64,000 nt of DNA from Azotimanducus chitobiosivorans (GCA_965200235.1 OZ241339.1:2790001-2854000); one strand, 5' to 3'. Counted from the first letter of the stretch, positions 19,948 through 28,494 are shown. Notes: generated by a model not told the origin, from the sequence alone. Program-made: numbers and translations.

Positions 19948-19985
19948 ACGCTCTACAATTGCGCCTTTCATCAGCATCCCGCCAA

Positions 19986-21509
19986 ATGAGCAATCCCGGC
20001 AAGCGCACGCCAACCCTGCTCGTCATCCTCGATGGCTGGGGTCACGCCGCGCGCTCGCCGCACAATGCCATCAGCGAAGCGAACACCCCGATGTGGGATG
20101 CCCTCATGAAAGACAGCCCGTTCTCCTTGCTTGATTGCAGCGGGGAGTCAGTCGGACTGCCAGCCGGACAAATGGGCAATTCAGAGGTTGGGCACATGCA
20201 CATCGGCGCCGGGCGCGTGGTGCATCAGGAATTGACGCGAATCAATCACGCCTTCGCCGAAGGCTCAAGGGAAATCGATGCGCTCAAGCGCAGGCTGAAA
20301 GCCGCTGGCGAGCAAGGGCGCGCGGTGCATTTGCTCGGCCTTGTCTCTGCCGGCGGCGTACACAGCCACGAGTCGCATTTCCATCAGGTGATCGCGCTCT
20401 GCGAACAGGCTGGCGTGGCGCGAACGTTCGTGCACGCCTTCCTAGACGGTCGCGACACGCCGCCGCGCAGTGCATTGCCGTCGCTTGACGCCATGCCGAA
20501 TCTGGCATCCGTCATGGGCCGCTTCTATGCGATGGACCGAGACAATCGTTGGGAGCGCACAAAAGCGGCCTACGACCTGCTTGTCGCCGGCCGCTGCGCT
20601 TTTTGGGCTGGCAACGCGAACCATGCGATAAAAGCGGCCTATGAGCGCGACGAATCCGATGAATTTGTTCAGCCGACCATGCTCGAACAATTCAAACCGA
20701 TTGAGCAGAATGATCTCGTCATCTTCATGAACTTTCGGGCCGACCGCGCAAGACAGCTTACGCGGGCATTCACAGAGGCGTCTTTTGACCATTTCGAGCG
20801 CGAGCGTCCGCCGCGTCTCGCGGCGTTCCTGACGATGACCCGCTATGCCGACGACATCACAGCGACACCTATTTTCGACCGCGAAGTGCTTGCGAACACC
20901 CTTCCGCAAGTGCTGGCCGATGCCGGGCATACGCAGCTTCGTATTGCCGAGACCGAAAAGTATGCGCATGTGACCTACTTCTTCAGCGGCGGCCGGGAAG
21001 AACGCTTCACCGGCGAAAACCGCATTCTGGTGCCTTCGCCGAAGGTCGCCACCTACGACTTGCAGCCTGAAATGAGCGCAGCCGAAGTCACCGACAAGCT
21101 CGTCGAGGAGATCACTGCGTGCGACACAGACTTCATCGTCTGCAACTTCGCCAACCCGGATATGGTCGGACACACCGGCAAATGGGAGGCGTCGCTGCAA
21201 GCCGTCGAAACGATCGACGCCTGCCTCCAGAGAATCATCAATGCGCTCGGCAAGGTCGATGGGCAAATGCTTATCACCTCGGATCACGGCAATATCGAAG
21301 ACATGCTCGATGCGCAAACCGGACAGGCGCAGACGGCGCACACGACGTCAAAAGTGCCGCTTGTCTATGTCGGGGCGAAGCGACTGACGCTGACTGGCGG
21401 CAGCCTCGCCGACCTTGCGCCGACTTTGCTTGATCTGATGGCTTTGCCAAAGCCTCAGGAAATGACCGGCAACAGCCTCATTCACAAGGTATCTGCGGAC
21501 GCTCCATGA
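19986..21509 (+). CDS. gpmI: 2,3-bisphosphoglycerate-independent phosphoglycerate mutase
   Basis: Glycolytic and gluconeogenic enzyme interconverting 3- and 2-phosphoglycerate, two Mn ions, alkaline-phosphatase fold. ATG 19986 gives about 507 residues, the family length; an upstream in-frame extension to 19926 is not conserved-looking. Visible motifs are LVILDGWG (metal Asp), the catalytic Ser in GQMGNSEVGHMHIGAGR, HAFLDGRDTPP, MNFRADRARQ, and the metal-binding CNFANPDMVGHTG and LITSDHGNIE. It overlaps envC by 4 bp, the gpmI-envC order seen in Enterobacteria. Confidence 0.96.
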   Translation: MSNPGKRTPTLLVILDGWGHAARSPHNAISEANTPMWDALMKDSPFSLLDCSGESVGLPAGQMGNSEVGHMHIGAGRVVHQELTRINHAFAEGSREIDALKRRLKAAGEQGRAVHLLGLVSAGGVHSHESHFHQVIALCEQAGVARTFVHAFLDGRDTPPRSALPSLDAMPNLASVMGRFYAMDRDNRWERTKAAYDLLVAGRCAFWAGNANHAIKAAYERDESDEFVQPTMLEQFKPIEQNDLVIFMNFRADRARQLTRAFTEASFDHFERERPPRLAAFLTMTRYADDITATPIFDREVLANTLPQVLADAGHTQLRIAETEKYAHVTYFFSGGREERFTGENRILVPSPKVATYDLQPEMSAAEVTDKLVEEITACDTDFIVCNFANPDMVGHTGKWEASLQAVETIDACLQRIINALGKVDGQMLITSDHGNIEDMLDAQTGQAQTAHTTSKVPLVYVGAKRLTLTGGSLADLAPTLLDLMALPKPQEMTGNSLIHKVSADAP

Positions 21510-22654
21510 GCGGCGTGGGTCGCTGTTGTGCGCTCTTGCTTGGCGGCGTGCTCGCTAGTGTGGTTGCTGTGGCAAGCGAGACCACCGATGCCGAAAGGGA
21601 ACTCGCTGCAGTGACCTCGGAGCTGAACGCGCTTGACGAATGGGTGACAGAAGCCGAGGAAGCGCGCAATCAACAGCAACGAGAACTTCGCCGCCTCGAC
21701 AGGCGCGTGGAAGAACTTGAACGATCATTGAACGAGTCAGGCGCGCTGTTCACAACGCAAGTCGAAGCCATCTCTTCGCTTCAATCCGAACAGGCCGAAT
21801 TGGACGAGCAAATGCAGCGCGAGGGCGAAGCGCTCGTCAAGCTCGCTGGCGTGTTGTCGCGCTTGTCTGGACGGCGCTACGCCATGCTGCTATTTGAACA
21901 ATCAAGTGCGCTTCAGATTGATCGCATCATGCGCTACACGGAGACGCTGCGCGACCTGTACGTGGAGCGCATCGAAGACTACATACGCAGCGCAGCGGAT
22001 TTGCATGAAATTCGCATGCGGCTTGGCGAAGGCATCGAACGCGCGCAATCCATGCAACGAGGTCTTGCCGAGCAGCATCAAGCGCTGCTCTCCGAGCGCG
22101 AGGCGCGCGGCGGCTTTTTGGCATCGCTCGAAACTGAGCTTTTCAGCCGCGGACAAGAACGCCAAGAACTGATGCAGTCCGCAGCGCGCATCAAGCGTCT
22201 GCTCGAAGAACTGCAAGCGCGAATCGACTTTGGGACGGGCGCCGATTTTGCCGGGCAACGTGGTCGGCTGCCGTGGCCGACGACGGGGCGCTTGCATCAT
22301 GCTTTCGGCACGCCGAGGTCTGGCACCAAAGTCGCTTCACAAGGCATTTTCATTTCCACCGAAGCCGGCGCGCAGATACGCGCGGTTCACGCCGGCACCA
22401 TCATCTATCGAGACTGGCTCAAAGGCTTCGGCAACTTGATGGTGGTGGCGCACGGCGACCATCACATGAGCGTCTACGCGCAAGCCGATTCGTTCTTCAG
22501 ATCTGTCGGCGACCCGGTGGAAGGCGGCGAGGTCATTGGCGTCACGGGTTCGAGTGGCGGCGCTCGTGAACAGGGTATGTACTTTGAGATTCGCGTCAAT
22601 GGCGCGGCTGAAAACCCTCAGGCGTGGCTTGGGCTGCCGTCAAGCGCGCGCTGA
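21506..22654 (+). CDS. envC: Murein hydrolase activator EnvC (LytM-domain)
   Basis: Periplasmic septal factor that activates N-acetylmuramoyl-L-alanine amidases during cell separation. A signal sequence (LLLGGVLASVVAVASE) precedes a long coiled coil (about residues 30-230, heptads rich in Glu, Leu and Arg). A degenerate M23/LytM domain ends the protein (LPWPTTGRLHHAFG, AVHAGTIIYRDWLKGFGNLMVVAHG, VYFEIR-like end). The HxxxD and HxH zinc ligands of active M23 peptidases are replaced, as in known EnvC, which supports an activator rather than an enzyme. Its 3' end overlaps the convergent hisA by 37 bp. Confidence 0.9.
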   Translation: MSGVGRCCALLLGGVLASVVAVASETTDAERELAAVTSELNALDEWVTEAEEARNQQQRELRRLDRRVEELERSLNESGALFTTQVEAISSLQSEQAELDEQMQREGEALVKLAGVLSRLSGRRYAMLLFEQSSALQIDRIMRYTETLRDLYVERIEDYIRSAADLHEIRMRLGEGIERAQSMQRGLAEQHQALLSEREARGGFLASLETELFSRGQERQELMQSAARIKRLLEELQARIDFGTGADFAGQRGRLPWPTTGRLHHAFGTPRSGTKVASQGIFISTEAGAQIRAVHAGTIIYRDWLKGFGNLMVVAHGDHHMSVYAQADSFFRSVGDPVEGGEVIGVTGSSGGAREQGMYFEIRVNGAAENPQAWLGLPSSAR

Positions 22655-23388
22655 CCTTGGCTGAAGTCGAAGCGTTGTTCGTAGAGCGCGCGCCCGCTGA
22701 TGACACCGAGGACGCGGCCTCGCGCATTCGCGGCGAGCTGACGGATGCGTATGAGATCGTCAAGCGTGGTGACGCCGCCGGAGACGATCACCGGCTTGCC
22801 TGAGACTTCAGCGAGTTTGAGGGATGCGTGCGGCCCGTCGGCGAGGCCGATCATCATGCCGTCGCGACTGATGTCGGTGTGAACGAATCCGGCGAGCCCG
22901 AAGTCCGTCACTTTGCGAGCGAAATCCAGATAGTCAACGTCGAGGTCACGTGTCCAGCCGCGCACCGAGACCTTGCCCGCGCGCGTATCGAGTCCAAGAA
23001 AGCACTTGCCCGGCGCGCGCTCACATGCGGCGCGTAGAAACGTCCGATCTTCGATAGCTTTCGTGCCGAGAATGACCTGGCTGGCGCCAGCGTCAAGCAG
23101 GGCATCGATGTGGGCGTGGCTGCGAATGCCGCCGCCAACCTGCACGGCGATCTGCCGATGCGCGCTGCAGATGCGCGCAATCAACGCATGATTGACGGGC
23201 GCGCCCTCAAAGGCACCGTCAAGATCAACGAGATGCAGTCGCTCGCAACCTTGGCGCACCCAAGAATCCGCGACGGCTTCCGGGTCCTCCGAAAACACCG
23301 AAACATCGGATTTCCTACCCTGTCGCAGCCGAACGCACTTACCGTCTTGAATATCGATCGCCGGAATCAGGCGCAGCCGCGTGGTCAA
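22618..23388 (-). CDS. hisA: HisA, ProFAR isomerase
   Basis: Fourth step of histidine synthesis, a (beta/alpha)8-barrel isomerase. Visible blocks are LIPAIDIQDGKCVRL with the N-terminal catalytic Asp, RLHLVDLDGAFEG, VQVGGGIRSH, the HTDISRDGMM block carrying the second catalytic Asp, and VIVSGGVTTLDDL. The start is TTG at 23388, overlapping the hisB stop by 4 bp. hisH, usually between hisB and hisA, and hisF, usually after hisA, are absent here, so the pathway is split in this genome. Confidence 0.94.
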   Translation of the reverse strand: MTTRLRLIPAIDIQDGKCVRLRQGRKSDVSVFSEDPEAVADSWVRQGCERLHLVDLDGAFEGAPVNHALIARICSAHRQIAVQVGGGIRSHAHIDALLDAGASQVILGTKAIEDRTFLRAACERAPGKCFLGLDTRAGKVSVRGWTRDLDVDYLDFARKVTDFGLAGFVHTDISRDGMMIGLADGPHASLKLAEVSGKPVIVSGGVTTLDDLIRIRQLAANARGRVLGVISGRALYEQRFDFSQGQRALDGSPSHA

Positions 23389-23978
23389 AGCACCCCCTTT
23401 GACGACGGGCTGCGTCCTTCAAGCCTGGCGTCCGCAGCGATAGCGACGCGCAGCGCACGCCCGAACGCCTTGAAGATGGTTTCCGCTTGGTGATGGCTAT
23501 TGCGCCCCGCAAGGTTGGTGATGTGCAGCGTTATCAGGGCATGGTTGACGAGCCCTTGGAAGAACTCGCGCACAAGGTCAACGTCGAAATCGCCAATGCG
23601 CGGACGCGAATAGCTGACATCGTATTCGAGGCCGGGCCGCCCCGAAAAATCGATGACGACACGCGACAGTGCTTCATCGAGTGGCACATAGGCGTGGCCG
23701 TAGCGGTTGATGCCTTTGCGTTCACCCAAAGCTTGGGTGAGTGCCTGTCCAAGGGTGATGCCAATATCTTCAACGGTGTGGTGCGCGTCCACTTCAAGGT
23801 CGCCTTGCGCGTGAATCTTGAGATCAATGAGTCCGTGAACAGCGATCTGCTGCAGCATGTGTTCAAGAAAGGGAATGCCCGTTTCGAGCTCGTGCGCACC
23901 GGCGCCGTCAAGGTTGAGCGAGACGGTGATCTGCGTTTCCTTAGTGTCGCGCGTGATTTTGGCGCTGCGGGCGCTCAT
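23385..23978 (-). CDS. hisB: Imidazoleglycerol-phosphate dehydratase
   Basis: Mn-dependent dehydratase of histidine synthesis, 197 residues, the monofunctional form without the histidinol-phosphatase domain found in Escherichia coli HisB. The paired metal-binding motifs are DAHHTVEDIG and RNSHHQAET, with the family segment IPFLEHMLQQIAVHG before them. It is the first gene of a hisB-hisA pair. Its upstream region leads into the IS1380 element and hairpin array. Confidence 0.95.
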   Translation of the reverse strand: MSARSAKITRDTKETQITVSLNLDGAGAHELETGIPFLEHMLQQIAVHGLIDLKIHAQGDLEVDAHHTVEDIGITLGQALTQALGERKGINRYGHAYVPLDEALSRVVIDFSGRPGLEYDVSYSRPRIGDFDVDLVREFFQGLVNHALITLHITNLAGRNSHHQAETIFKAFGRALRVAIAADARLEGRSPSSKGVL

Positions 23979-24021
23979 GGGTGGGGCTAGGCTTAAAAGA
24001 GCGAAGTATACCTAGGTATGT

Positions 24022-24051
24022 TCTGATCAAGTCCATCCTTGGACTTGATCA
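24022..24051. other. Hairpin 1 of a split five-hairpin array
   Basis: TGATCAAGTCCA / TGGACTTGATCA form a perfect 12-bp stem around a TCCT loop. Joining across the IS extends the stem to 14 bp (TCTGATCAAGTCCA). Its arm shares TCTGATCAAGTC with the end of the unrelated MITE at 61941-62201. Confidence 0.8.
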
Positions 24052-25665
24052 CCCTAATTCCCTGATAAGGAAAAGGAAGGAAGCGAGGGAGGGCGCACGC
24101 TGACAGGCGTAGTTTGGCAAAATGCCGGTATCGTTTAAGTCACCCGGCAGGTGCGCCCATGAAGAAGATTATAGAACCAAACCCGGCGAAGGTGGAGACG
24201 GAGTTCACGGACGCGCTGCTGACGGGGTGCGGGGGGTGGTCGGTGCTGGCGAGGCTGGCGAAGAAGCTCGGGCTGCTGAGGCAGCTGTCGGAATGCGTGC
24301 GGGTGAAGACGCGCGCGCGCGGCGCGTCGGACGGGGAGGTGCTGTGGAGCCTGGTGGCGTCGCTGTCGGCGGGGAACGGTTCGCTGTCGGACCTGGACGC
24401 GCTGAGGGCGGACGCGGTGGGGAAGCGGCTGCTGGGGCTGCGGAGGGCGCCGAGCGGCCGGCGCGCCGGGGAGTGGCTGTCGCGTCTTGGGAAGTCGGAG
24501 GTGCGGGCGCTGCTTGGGGTGGCGAGGGGGTTCGCGAAGCGGGTGGCGCCGGACGTGGTGTCGCACGAAGTGTCGGAGAAGGGGTACGTGCCGGTGTTCG
24601 TGGACGGGACGGGCATCGAGGTGGACGGGGCGCTGTTCGAGGGCGCGGGGAAGCTGTACGACGGGCGCCGGGGGTACTGGCTGCACGGGGTGTTCGTCGG
24701 GGGGCTGTGGGCGAGCGGTCGGCTGCGGCGGGGCGGCGTGGACGTGGCGGGCGGCTGGCGCGGGCAGTTGGAGCATGACGTGGCGCCGCTGCTGCCGGAA
24801 GGGGCGCCGGTGTGGCTGCGTGCGGACAACGCGTACTACCGGGGGAAGCTGGTCGAGTTCTGCCGCGAGCGCGGGTGGGACTATTCGATCAGCCTGACGG
24901 ACGACCGCAAGCGGGGGCCGGTGCTGGACGTGCTGGAGGGGCTGCCGGAGTCGGCGTGGGAGGACATCGGGATGGGCGAGCAGGCGACGTTCTCGCTGCA
25001 CCGTCCGGAGGGCTGGGAGGAGCAGTGGTACGTGGTCGTGCGCAAGCTGGTGGAAGGGAGGCAGAAGGTGCTGATCCCGGCGCACACGGTGATCCTGGTG
25101 TCGCGGAACGACCTGCCCTTGAAGGAGCTGGTGCGGCGGCACCGGGGGAAGCAGGGGCAGGAGAACGCGTTCAAGGGGCCGCTGGTGGAGCTTGGTCTGC
25201 ACCACCCGCCGTGCCGGGGATACCGGGCGAACCAGGCGTTCTACGCGTGCGGGCAGCTGGCGCAGCTGCTGCTGGTGGCGATGCAGTACGGGCTGCTGCC
25301 GAAGGCGGCGAGGAAGCACGGGCTGCGGCCGCTGGTGCGGCACGCGGTGCGGACGGTGGCGAGGCTGGTGCGCACCGGCAGGCGGCAGGTGCTGCGCTTC
25401 GCGAAGAACAATTTCCGGCTGGACTGGCTGTACTGGTGCGCGGTGCGGCTTGAGTGACGCCCCGCGGGGCGCGCCCTGGCGCAACGGGCGGGCGCTGCCG
25501 GGGGCGGCGGGCTGGTGCCTGCCCGGGCCGGAGCAGAGGGCGAAAACGCCCGTGTCCCGGACGCAAATCAGCGGCAAATCGCCTCCCCATCCTAGTTCTT
25601 GAACTTAACACCAAGACAAGCCGCGCAAGAAACTCAACTCTGCTGCCTTAACAGGGGATTGAGGG
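24052..25665 (+). mobile_element. IS1380-family insertion sequence
   Basis: About 1.6 kb, the family's usual size. Imperfect inverted ends: CCTAATTCCCTGATAAGG at 24053 on the left and, reading inward from the right, CCTCAATCCCCTGTTAAGG from 25664. The 9-bp direct repeat ACTTGATCA flanks it (24043-24051 and 25666-25674), longer than the 4-5 bp usual for the family. The element is far more GC-rich than its surroundings, which suggests recent arrival. After the transposase stop, 25458-25665 holds only GC-rich sequence and the right end. Confidence 0.85.
24159..25457 (+). CDS. IS1380-family transposase
   Basis: DDE transposase of 432 residues, apparently intact. Family features: the N-terminal LTGCGGWSVLARLAKKLGL, the ASLSAGNGSLSDLDALRAD block, first catalytic Asp in PVFVDGTGIEVDG, second in VWLRADNAYYRG, and the YREK-like Glu region HRGKQGQENAFKG. 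It ends in RFAKNNFRLDWLYW, typical of the family. ATG 24159 fits the family start; the upstream TTG extension is not needed. The very high GC bias produces long antisense frames here, which are not genes. Confidence 0.92.
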   Translation: MKKIIEPNPAKVETEFTDALLTGCGGWSVLARLAKKLGLLRQLSECVRVKTRARGASDGEVLWSLVASLSAGNGSLSDLDALRADAVGKRLLGLRRAPSGRRAGEWLSRLGKSEVRALLGVARGFAKRVAPDVVSHEVSEKGYVPVFVDGTGIEVDGALFEGAGKLYDGRRGYWLHGVFVGGLWASGRLRRGGVDVAGGWRGQLEHDVAPLLPEGAPVWLRADNAYYRGKLVEFCRERGWDYSISLTDDRKRGPVLDVLEGLPESAWEDIGMGEQATFSLHRPEGWEEQWYVVVRKLVEGRQKVLIPAHTVILVSRNDLPLKELVRRHRGKQGQENAFKGPLVELGLHHPPCRGYRANQAFYACGQLAQLLLVAMQYGLLPKAARKHGLRPLVRHAVRTVARLVRTGRRQVLRFAKNNFRLDWLYWCAVRLE

Positions 25666-25675
25666 ACTTGATCAG

Positions 25676-25789
25676 ACTCGCAAAGCAGAATTGCGATTCT
25701 GCTTTGCTCGCGAATTCAATGCCTTACGGCACTGAATTCGGCGGCACATCCATGTGCCGCACGGGAACCTCTGTTGCTCAGAGGTTCCC
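25676..25789. other. Hairpins 2-5 of the split array
   Basis: Four consecutive stems with almost no spacer: 25680-25707 (12-bp stem, loop TGCG), 25711-25740 (13-bp stem with one G-T pair, loop TTAC), 25741-25760 (9-bp stem, loop CC) and 25763-25789 (11-bp stem, loop TTGCT). The stems differ in sequence from one another. None is followed by a T-run, so they do not look like intrinsic terminators. The last one touches the stop codon of the minus-strand gene at 25789. Confidence 0.85.
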
Positions 25790-26193
25790 TAGAGCCTACT
25801 CTGCAGGCTGCCCCACGGCAGAAAGCGATTGTCGGTGCTTCTTCGTATCCAATTGCCTAGGAGGGGCGGCACAGCCTCGCGCTTGCGCAGTTCCGCCATG
25901 AATGCGATCACCGGTGAGCGATCCCCTGCCTGCCAGCCCGGCAAGCGCTCGGCGAGGGTGAAGAAGCGCGCTAAATCGACCAATTGCAAGTTGTCGAGGG
26001 GCTTTATGACGGCCTGCCATTCGTCAAGCTGGCATTGCATCAGCGGGGCGTACTCTTCGATCTCCGCATCGCTCAGGCCGTAGTTGGGCACATCGAGCCG
26101 CAGGCTCGCGACGAGTAGTTTGTCCATGCGCGCCTGCGTGGGCGTTACACGCGCCTGAGGGTCGAAGGTTTGCACGGCGGTTTGCTCAGCCAT
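25789..26193 (-). CDS. Conserved-looking hypothetical protein, 134 residues
   Basis: Not recognised. Soluble, helical, with no signal or membrane segment. Features are SDAEIEEYAPLMQCQLDEW, LARFFTLAERLPGW, and a C-terminal LGNWIRRSTDNRFLPWGSL with several Trp. Start ATG 26193 overlaps the stop of the upstream coiled-coil gene (ATGGCTGA), so the two are translationally coupled. Its TAG stop abuts the hairpin array, which may act on its transcript's 3' end. Confidence 0.65.
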   Translation of the reverse strand: MAEQTAVQTFDPQARVTPTQARMDKLLVASLRLDVPNYGLSDAEIEEYAPLMQCQLDEWQAVIKPLDNLQLVDLARFFTLAERLPGWQAGDRSPVIAFMAELRKREAVPPLLGNWIRRSTDNRFLPWGSLQSRL

Positions 26194-26599
26194 TGTTGGT
26201 CACCAGCACGGTAATCATGGATGCCATCATCGCGCCCATGGTGCCGAGCAGCGCAACGATAAGCCAAAAGATGCGGGCGTTGACGGCTTCAAAGCCCGCG
26301 TGCATGATTTTGGCGAGATCACGTACCTCCACGCTTAACTCACTGACACGGCTTTCAAGGCTGGACATGCGAACTTCAAGGTTTCCGACCCGAGTCTCAA
26401 GTGCAGAGACGCGAGCTTTCAGGTCGCCTAGCTGTGCTTTGATTGGAAGAATCTCCTCATGCAACATCTCGGGCGTTACCGAGAATGCCTGCATCCCGGT
26501 CGAGATGGCTTCCATCACCGCATTTGCTTGTTGTTCCGGCATCCCGGATGCTGTCAGGCCTTCGGACATCTGCCTCGCCGCAGAGAACTCTGGTTTCAC
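26186..26599 (-). CDS. Coiled-coil protein with C-terminal membrane helix
   Basis: About 137 residues: a helical N-terminal part (QMSEGLTASGMPEQQANAV), a heptad coiled coil (LKARVSALETRVGNLEVRM and onward), then a single membrane segment (FWLIVALLGTMGAMMASMI) near the C-terminus. This is the layout of DUF1640-like tail-anchored proteins. An AAGGAG site 9 bp before GTG 26599 decides the start; longer forms reading to 26893 would run antisense into mutY. Overlaps the next gene by 8 bp. Function unknown. Confidence 0.72.
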   Translation of the reverse strand: MKPEFSAARQMSEGLTASGMPEQQANAVMEAISTGMQAFSVTPEMLHEEILPIKAQLGDLKARVSALETRVGNLEVRMSSLESRVSELSVEVRDLAKIMHAGFEAVNARIFWLIVALLGTMGAMMASMITVLVTNNG

Positions 26600-26713
26600 G
26601 AATTGTACTCCTTCAGTTGTTAACTTTGAAACCCGATTATCACTAGTTTGTTGAGTGCGGCAAGTTGACATTGACCCAAACCCATGTGGGATAGTTGCCA
26701 CATAAGAACGTAA

Positions 26714-27844
26714 ATGCGCAGACACCGTACACTTTTCTCCTCGGACAACTACCCGGCCACCCCCCAAGTGGACGATTTCGCAAAAACCATCATCGACTAC
26801 CACTACGATCACGGGCGCAAGCAGCTTCCGTGGCAGCAACCGCGCACGCCATATCGCGTGTGGGTGTCCGAAGTCATGCTGCAGCAGACCCAAGTCCCGC
26901 GCGTCATCGACTACTTCACGCAGTTTATGGATCGGTTCCCAACGATTCCCAAGCTCGCCGAGGCAACCAACGACGAGGTCATGGCGGCATGGTCAGGCCT
27001 CGGCTACTACGCCCGTGCCCGCAACTTGCACGCTGCCGCCAAGCTGATGGTCGAACGATATAACGGCGAAGTCCCTTATGACTTGGCGCAGCTGCTCGCT
27101 CTGCCCGGCATTGGTCGCTCGACCGCGGGCGCCATACGCTCATCGGCCTTCGGCATCGCCACGCCCATTCTCGATGGCAACGTCAAGCGCGTCCTGTCGA
27201 GGGTTCATGCGGTTCAGGGGCGAAGCGGGGAGAGCGCAACCGACAAGGAACTCTGGCGGCTCGCGGAATTGCACACGCCAACCGAGGACATCGAAACCTA
27301 CACGCAAGGCATCATGGACTTTGGCGCGAACCTCTGCCGCAAAGTTCGCCCCTTGTGCGAGCAGTGTCCGCTTGCCTCAACCTGCCAAGCGTTCGCGCGC
27401 GGCATCACTGACGAAATCCCTGCGCCTCGAAAAAGAAAACGCCAACCGCTGCGCCGCGCCTACATGTTGCTGATGACCGACCGCGCAGGCCGCCTTTTCG
27501 TGGAACGCAGGCCGCAATCAGGACTGTGGGGCGGCCTCTGGTCTGTCCCTATGCGAAGTATTAAGGAAGGCTATGACGATTTGGCTGATTCACAAGCCGA
27601 TAACGCATCACAGATGCCCACTTTCATTCATCAATTCACGCATTTTGCGCTCGAGATACATCCCGTTCGCTTGACGGTGGATCGCTTCGTGCGAGATCAG
27701 GAGGACGCGGCGCGCTGGGTGGCGCCGGGAGAGTGCGGTGCCCTCGGCATGCCCGCGCCAACGAAGCGCCTCATCGAGCAGGCGTTCGCTACCACTCGTC
27801 AAAGTGCACGATCGGATCAAGCGGACGACGCGGCGCTGGCTTGA
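26714..27844 (+). CDS. mutY: Adenine DNA glycosylase MutY
   Basis: Removes adenine mispaired with 8-oxoguanine. The catalytic Glu lies in SEVMLQQTQV, the helix-hairpin-helix is LPGIGRSTAGAI, and the catalytic Asp is in ILDGNVKRVLSR. The 4Fe-4S cluster ligands are seen as C-x6-C-x2-C-x5-C (CRKVRPLCEQCPLASTC). A Nudix-like recognition domain follows (residues ~240-360, SGLWGGLWSVP). At 376 residues it is slightly longer than most. Its 3' end overlaps the convergent nitroreductase gene by 56 bp, which fixes the divergence of both C-termini. Confidence 0.95.
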   Translation: MRRHRTLFSSDNYPATPQVDDFAKTIIDYHYDHGRKQLPWQQPRTPYRVWVSEVMLQQTQVPRVIDYFTQFMDRFPTIPKLAEATNDEVMAAWSGLGYYARARNLHAAAKLMVERYNGEVPYDLAQLLALPGIGRSTAGAIRSSAFGIATPILDGNVKRVLSRVHAVQGRSGESATDKELWRLAELHTPTEDIETYTQGIMDFGANLCRKVRPLCEQCPLASTCQAFARGITDEIPAPRKRKRQPLRRAYMLLMTDRAGRLFVERRPQSGLWGGLWSVPMRSIKEGYDDLADSQADNASQMPTFIHQFTHFALEIHPVRLTVDRFVRDQEDAARWVAPGECGALGMPAPTKRLIEQAFATTRQSARSDQADDAALA

Positions 27845-28454
27845 AGTCCGTGCCTTTGGTATAGGCCACCGGAATCAACCCGACTTGCATCACCGAGTCA
27901 TAGGGAATCGACAGAATCTCCGCCGCTTCCCGCTCCTTCATCAGATGCAGGGTGGTGAGACACGTGCCAAGGCCGCGTGCACGCGCCGCAAGCATGAAAC
28001 TCCACGCCGCCGGGATGATCGAACCCAAGATGGTCGTATGCACGACGGTCGATGGCACCGGCCCGGGCGTGTCTGTGCGCGGCGAGATGCAAGGAATAAA
28101 GAGCACGGGCGCACGGGCGAGATTGTCGGCAAGATACTGCGCCGACGACTGGACTCGGCCTTGCACAACCTGGTCAGCGTCGGACAAGCCTTGTTGCGCC
28201 GTCGGTCGCATCGGCCCTTGCACATATTTGCTGAACTCTTCCTGGTAGAGCGCCGCGATGCGCGCCTTCTTGTCTTGATCAGTGACAAACATGAACTGCC
28301 ATCCCTGCGAGTTCGAACCGGAGGGCGCTTGCAAGGCGATAGCTAGGCACTCCATCAGTACTTCCTTGGGGACTGGGCGATCAAAGTCGAGGCGCCTGCG
28401 AACCGCGCGCGTCGTGGAAAGGAGTTCGTCGTTGGTTAGATTGAGTTGAGACAT
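27789..28454 (-). CDS. Nitroreductase-family flavoprotein
   Basis: FMN-dependent oxidoreductase of 221 residues. The N-terminal TTRAVRRRLDFDRPVP and the FMN-binding LQAPSGSNSQGWQF are typical. The C-terminal half has GSIIPAAWSFMLAARARGLGTCLTTLHL and IPYDSVMQVGLIPVAYTKG. ATG 28454 starts the conserved region; reading further upstream would run into the acyl-CoA dehydrogenase gene. It lies 40 bp downstream of that gene on the same strand, so both may be one unit acting on carbonyl or nitro compounds; substrate unknown. Confidence 0.88.
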   Translation of the reverse strand: MSQLNLTNDELLSTTRAVRRRLDFDRPVPKEVLMECLAIALQAPSGSNSQGWQFMFVTDQDKKARIAALYQEEFSKYVQGPMRPTAQQGLSDADQVVQGRVQSSAQYLADNLARAPVLFIPCISPRTDTPGPVPSTVVHTTILGSIIPAAWSFMLAARARGLGTCLTTLHLMKEREAAEILSIPYDSVMQVGLIPVAYTKGTDFKPAPRRPLDPIVHFDEW

Positions 28455-28494
28455 GAGTGTAGTTCCCTTGTTCTGTAAATGTTCTGTAAATGTT

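Noticed and set aside
24135..25577. Antisense frame of 480 codons over the IS1380 transposase
   Set aside because: Pro/Arg/His-rich product of extreme GC bias; the sense strand is a clear transposase.
25680..25789. Hairpins read as intrinsic terminators
   Set aside because: No U-tract follows any stem on either strand, and five in a row would be redundant.
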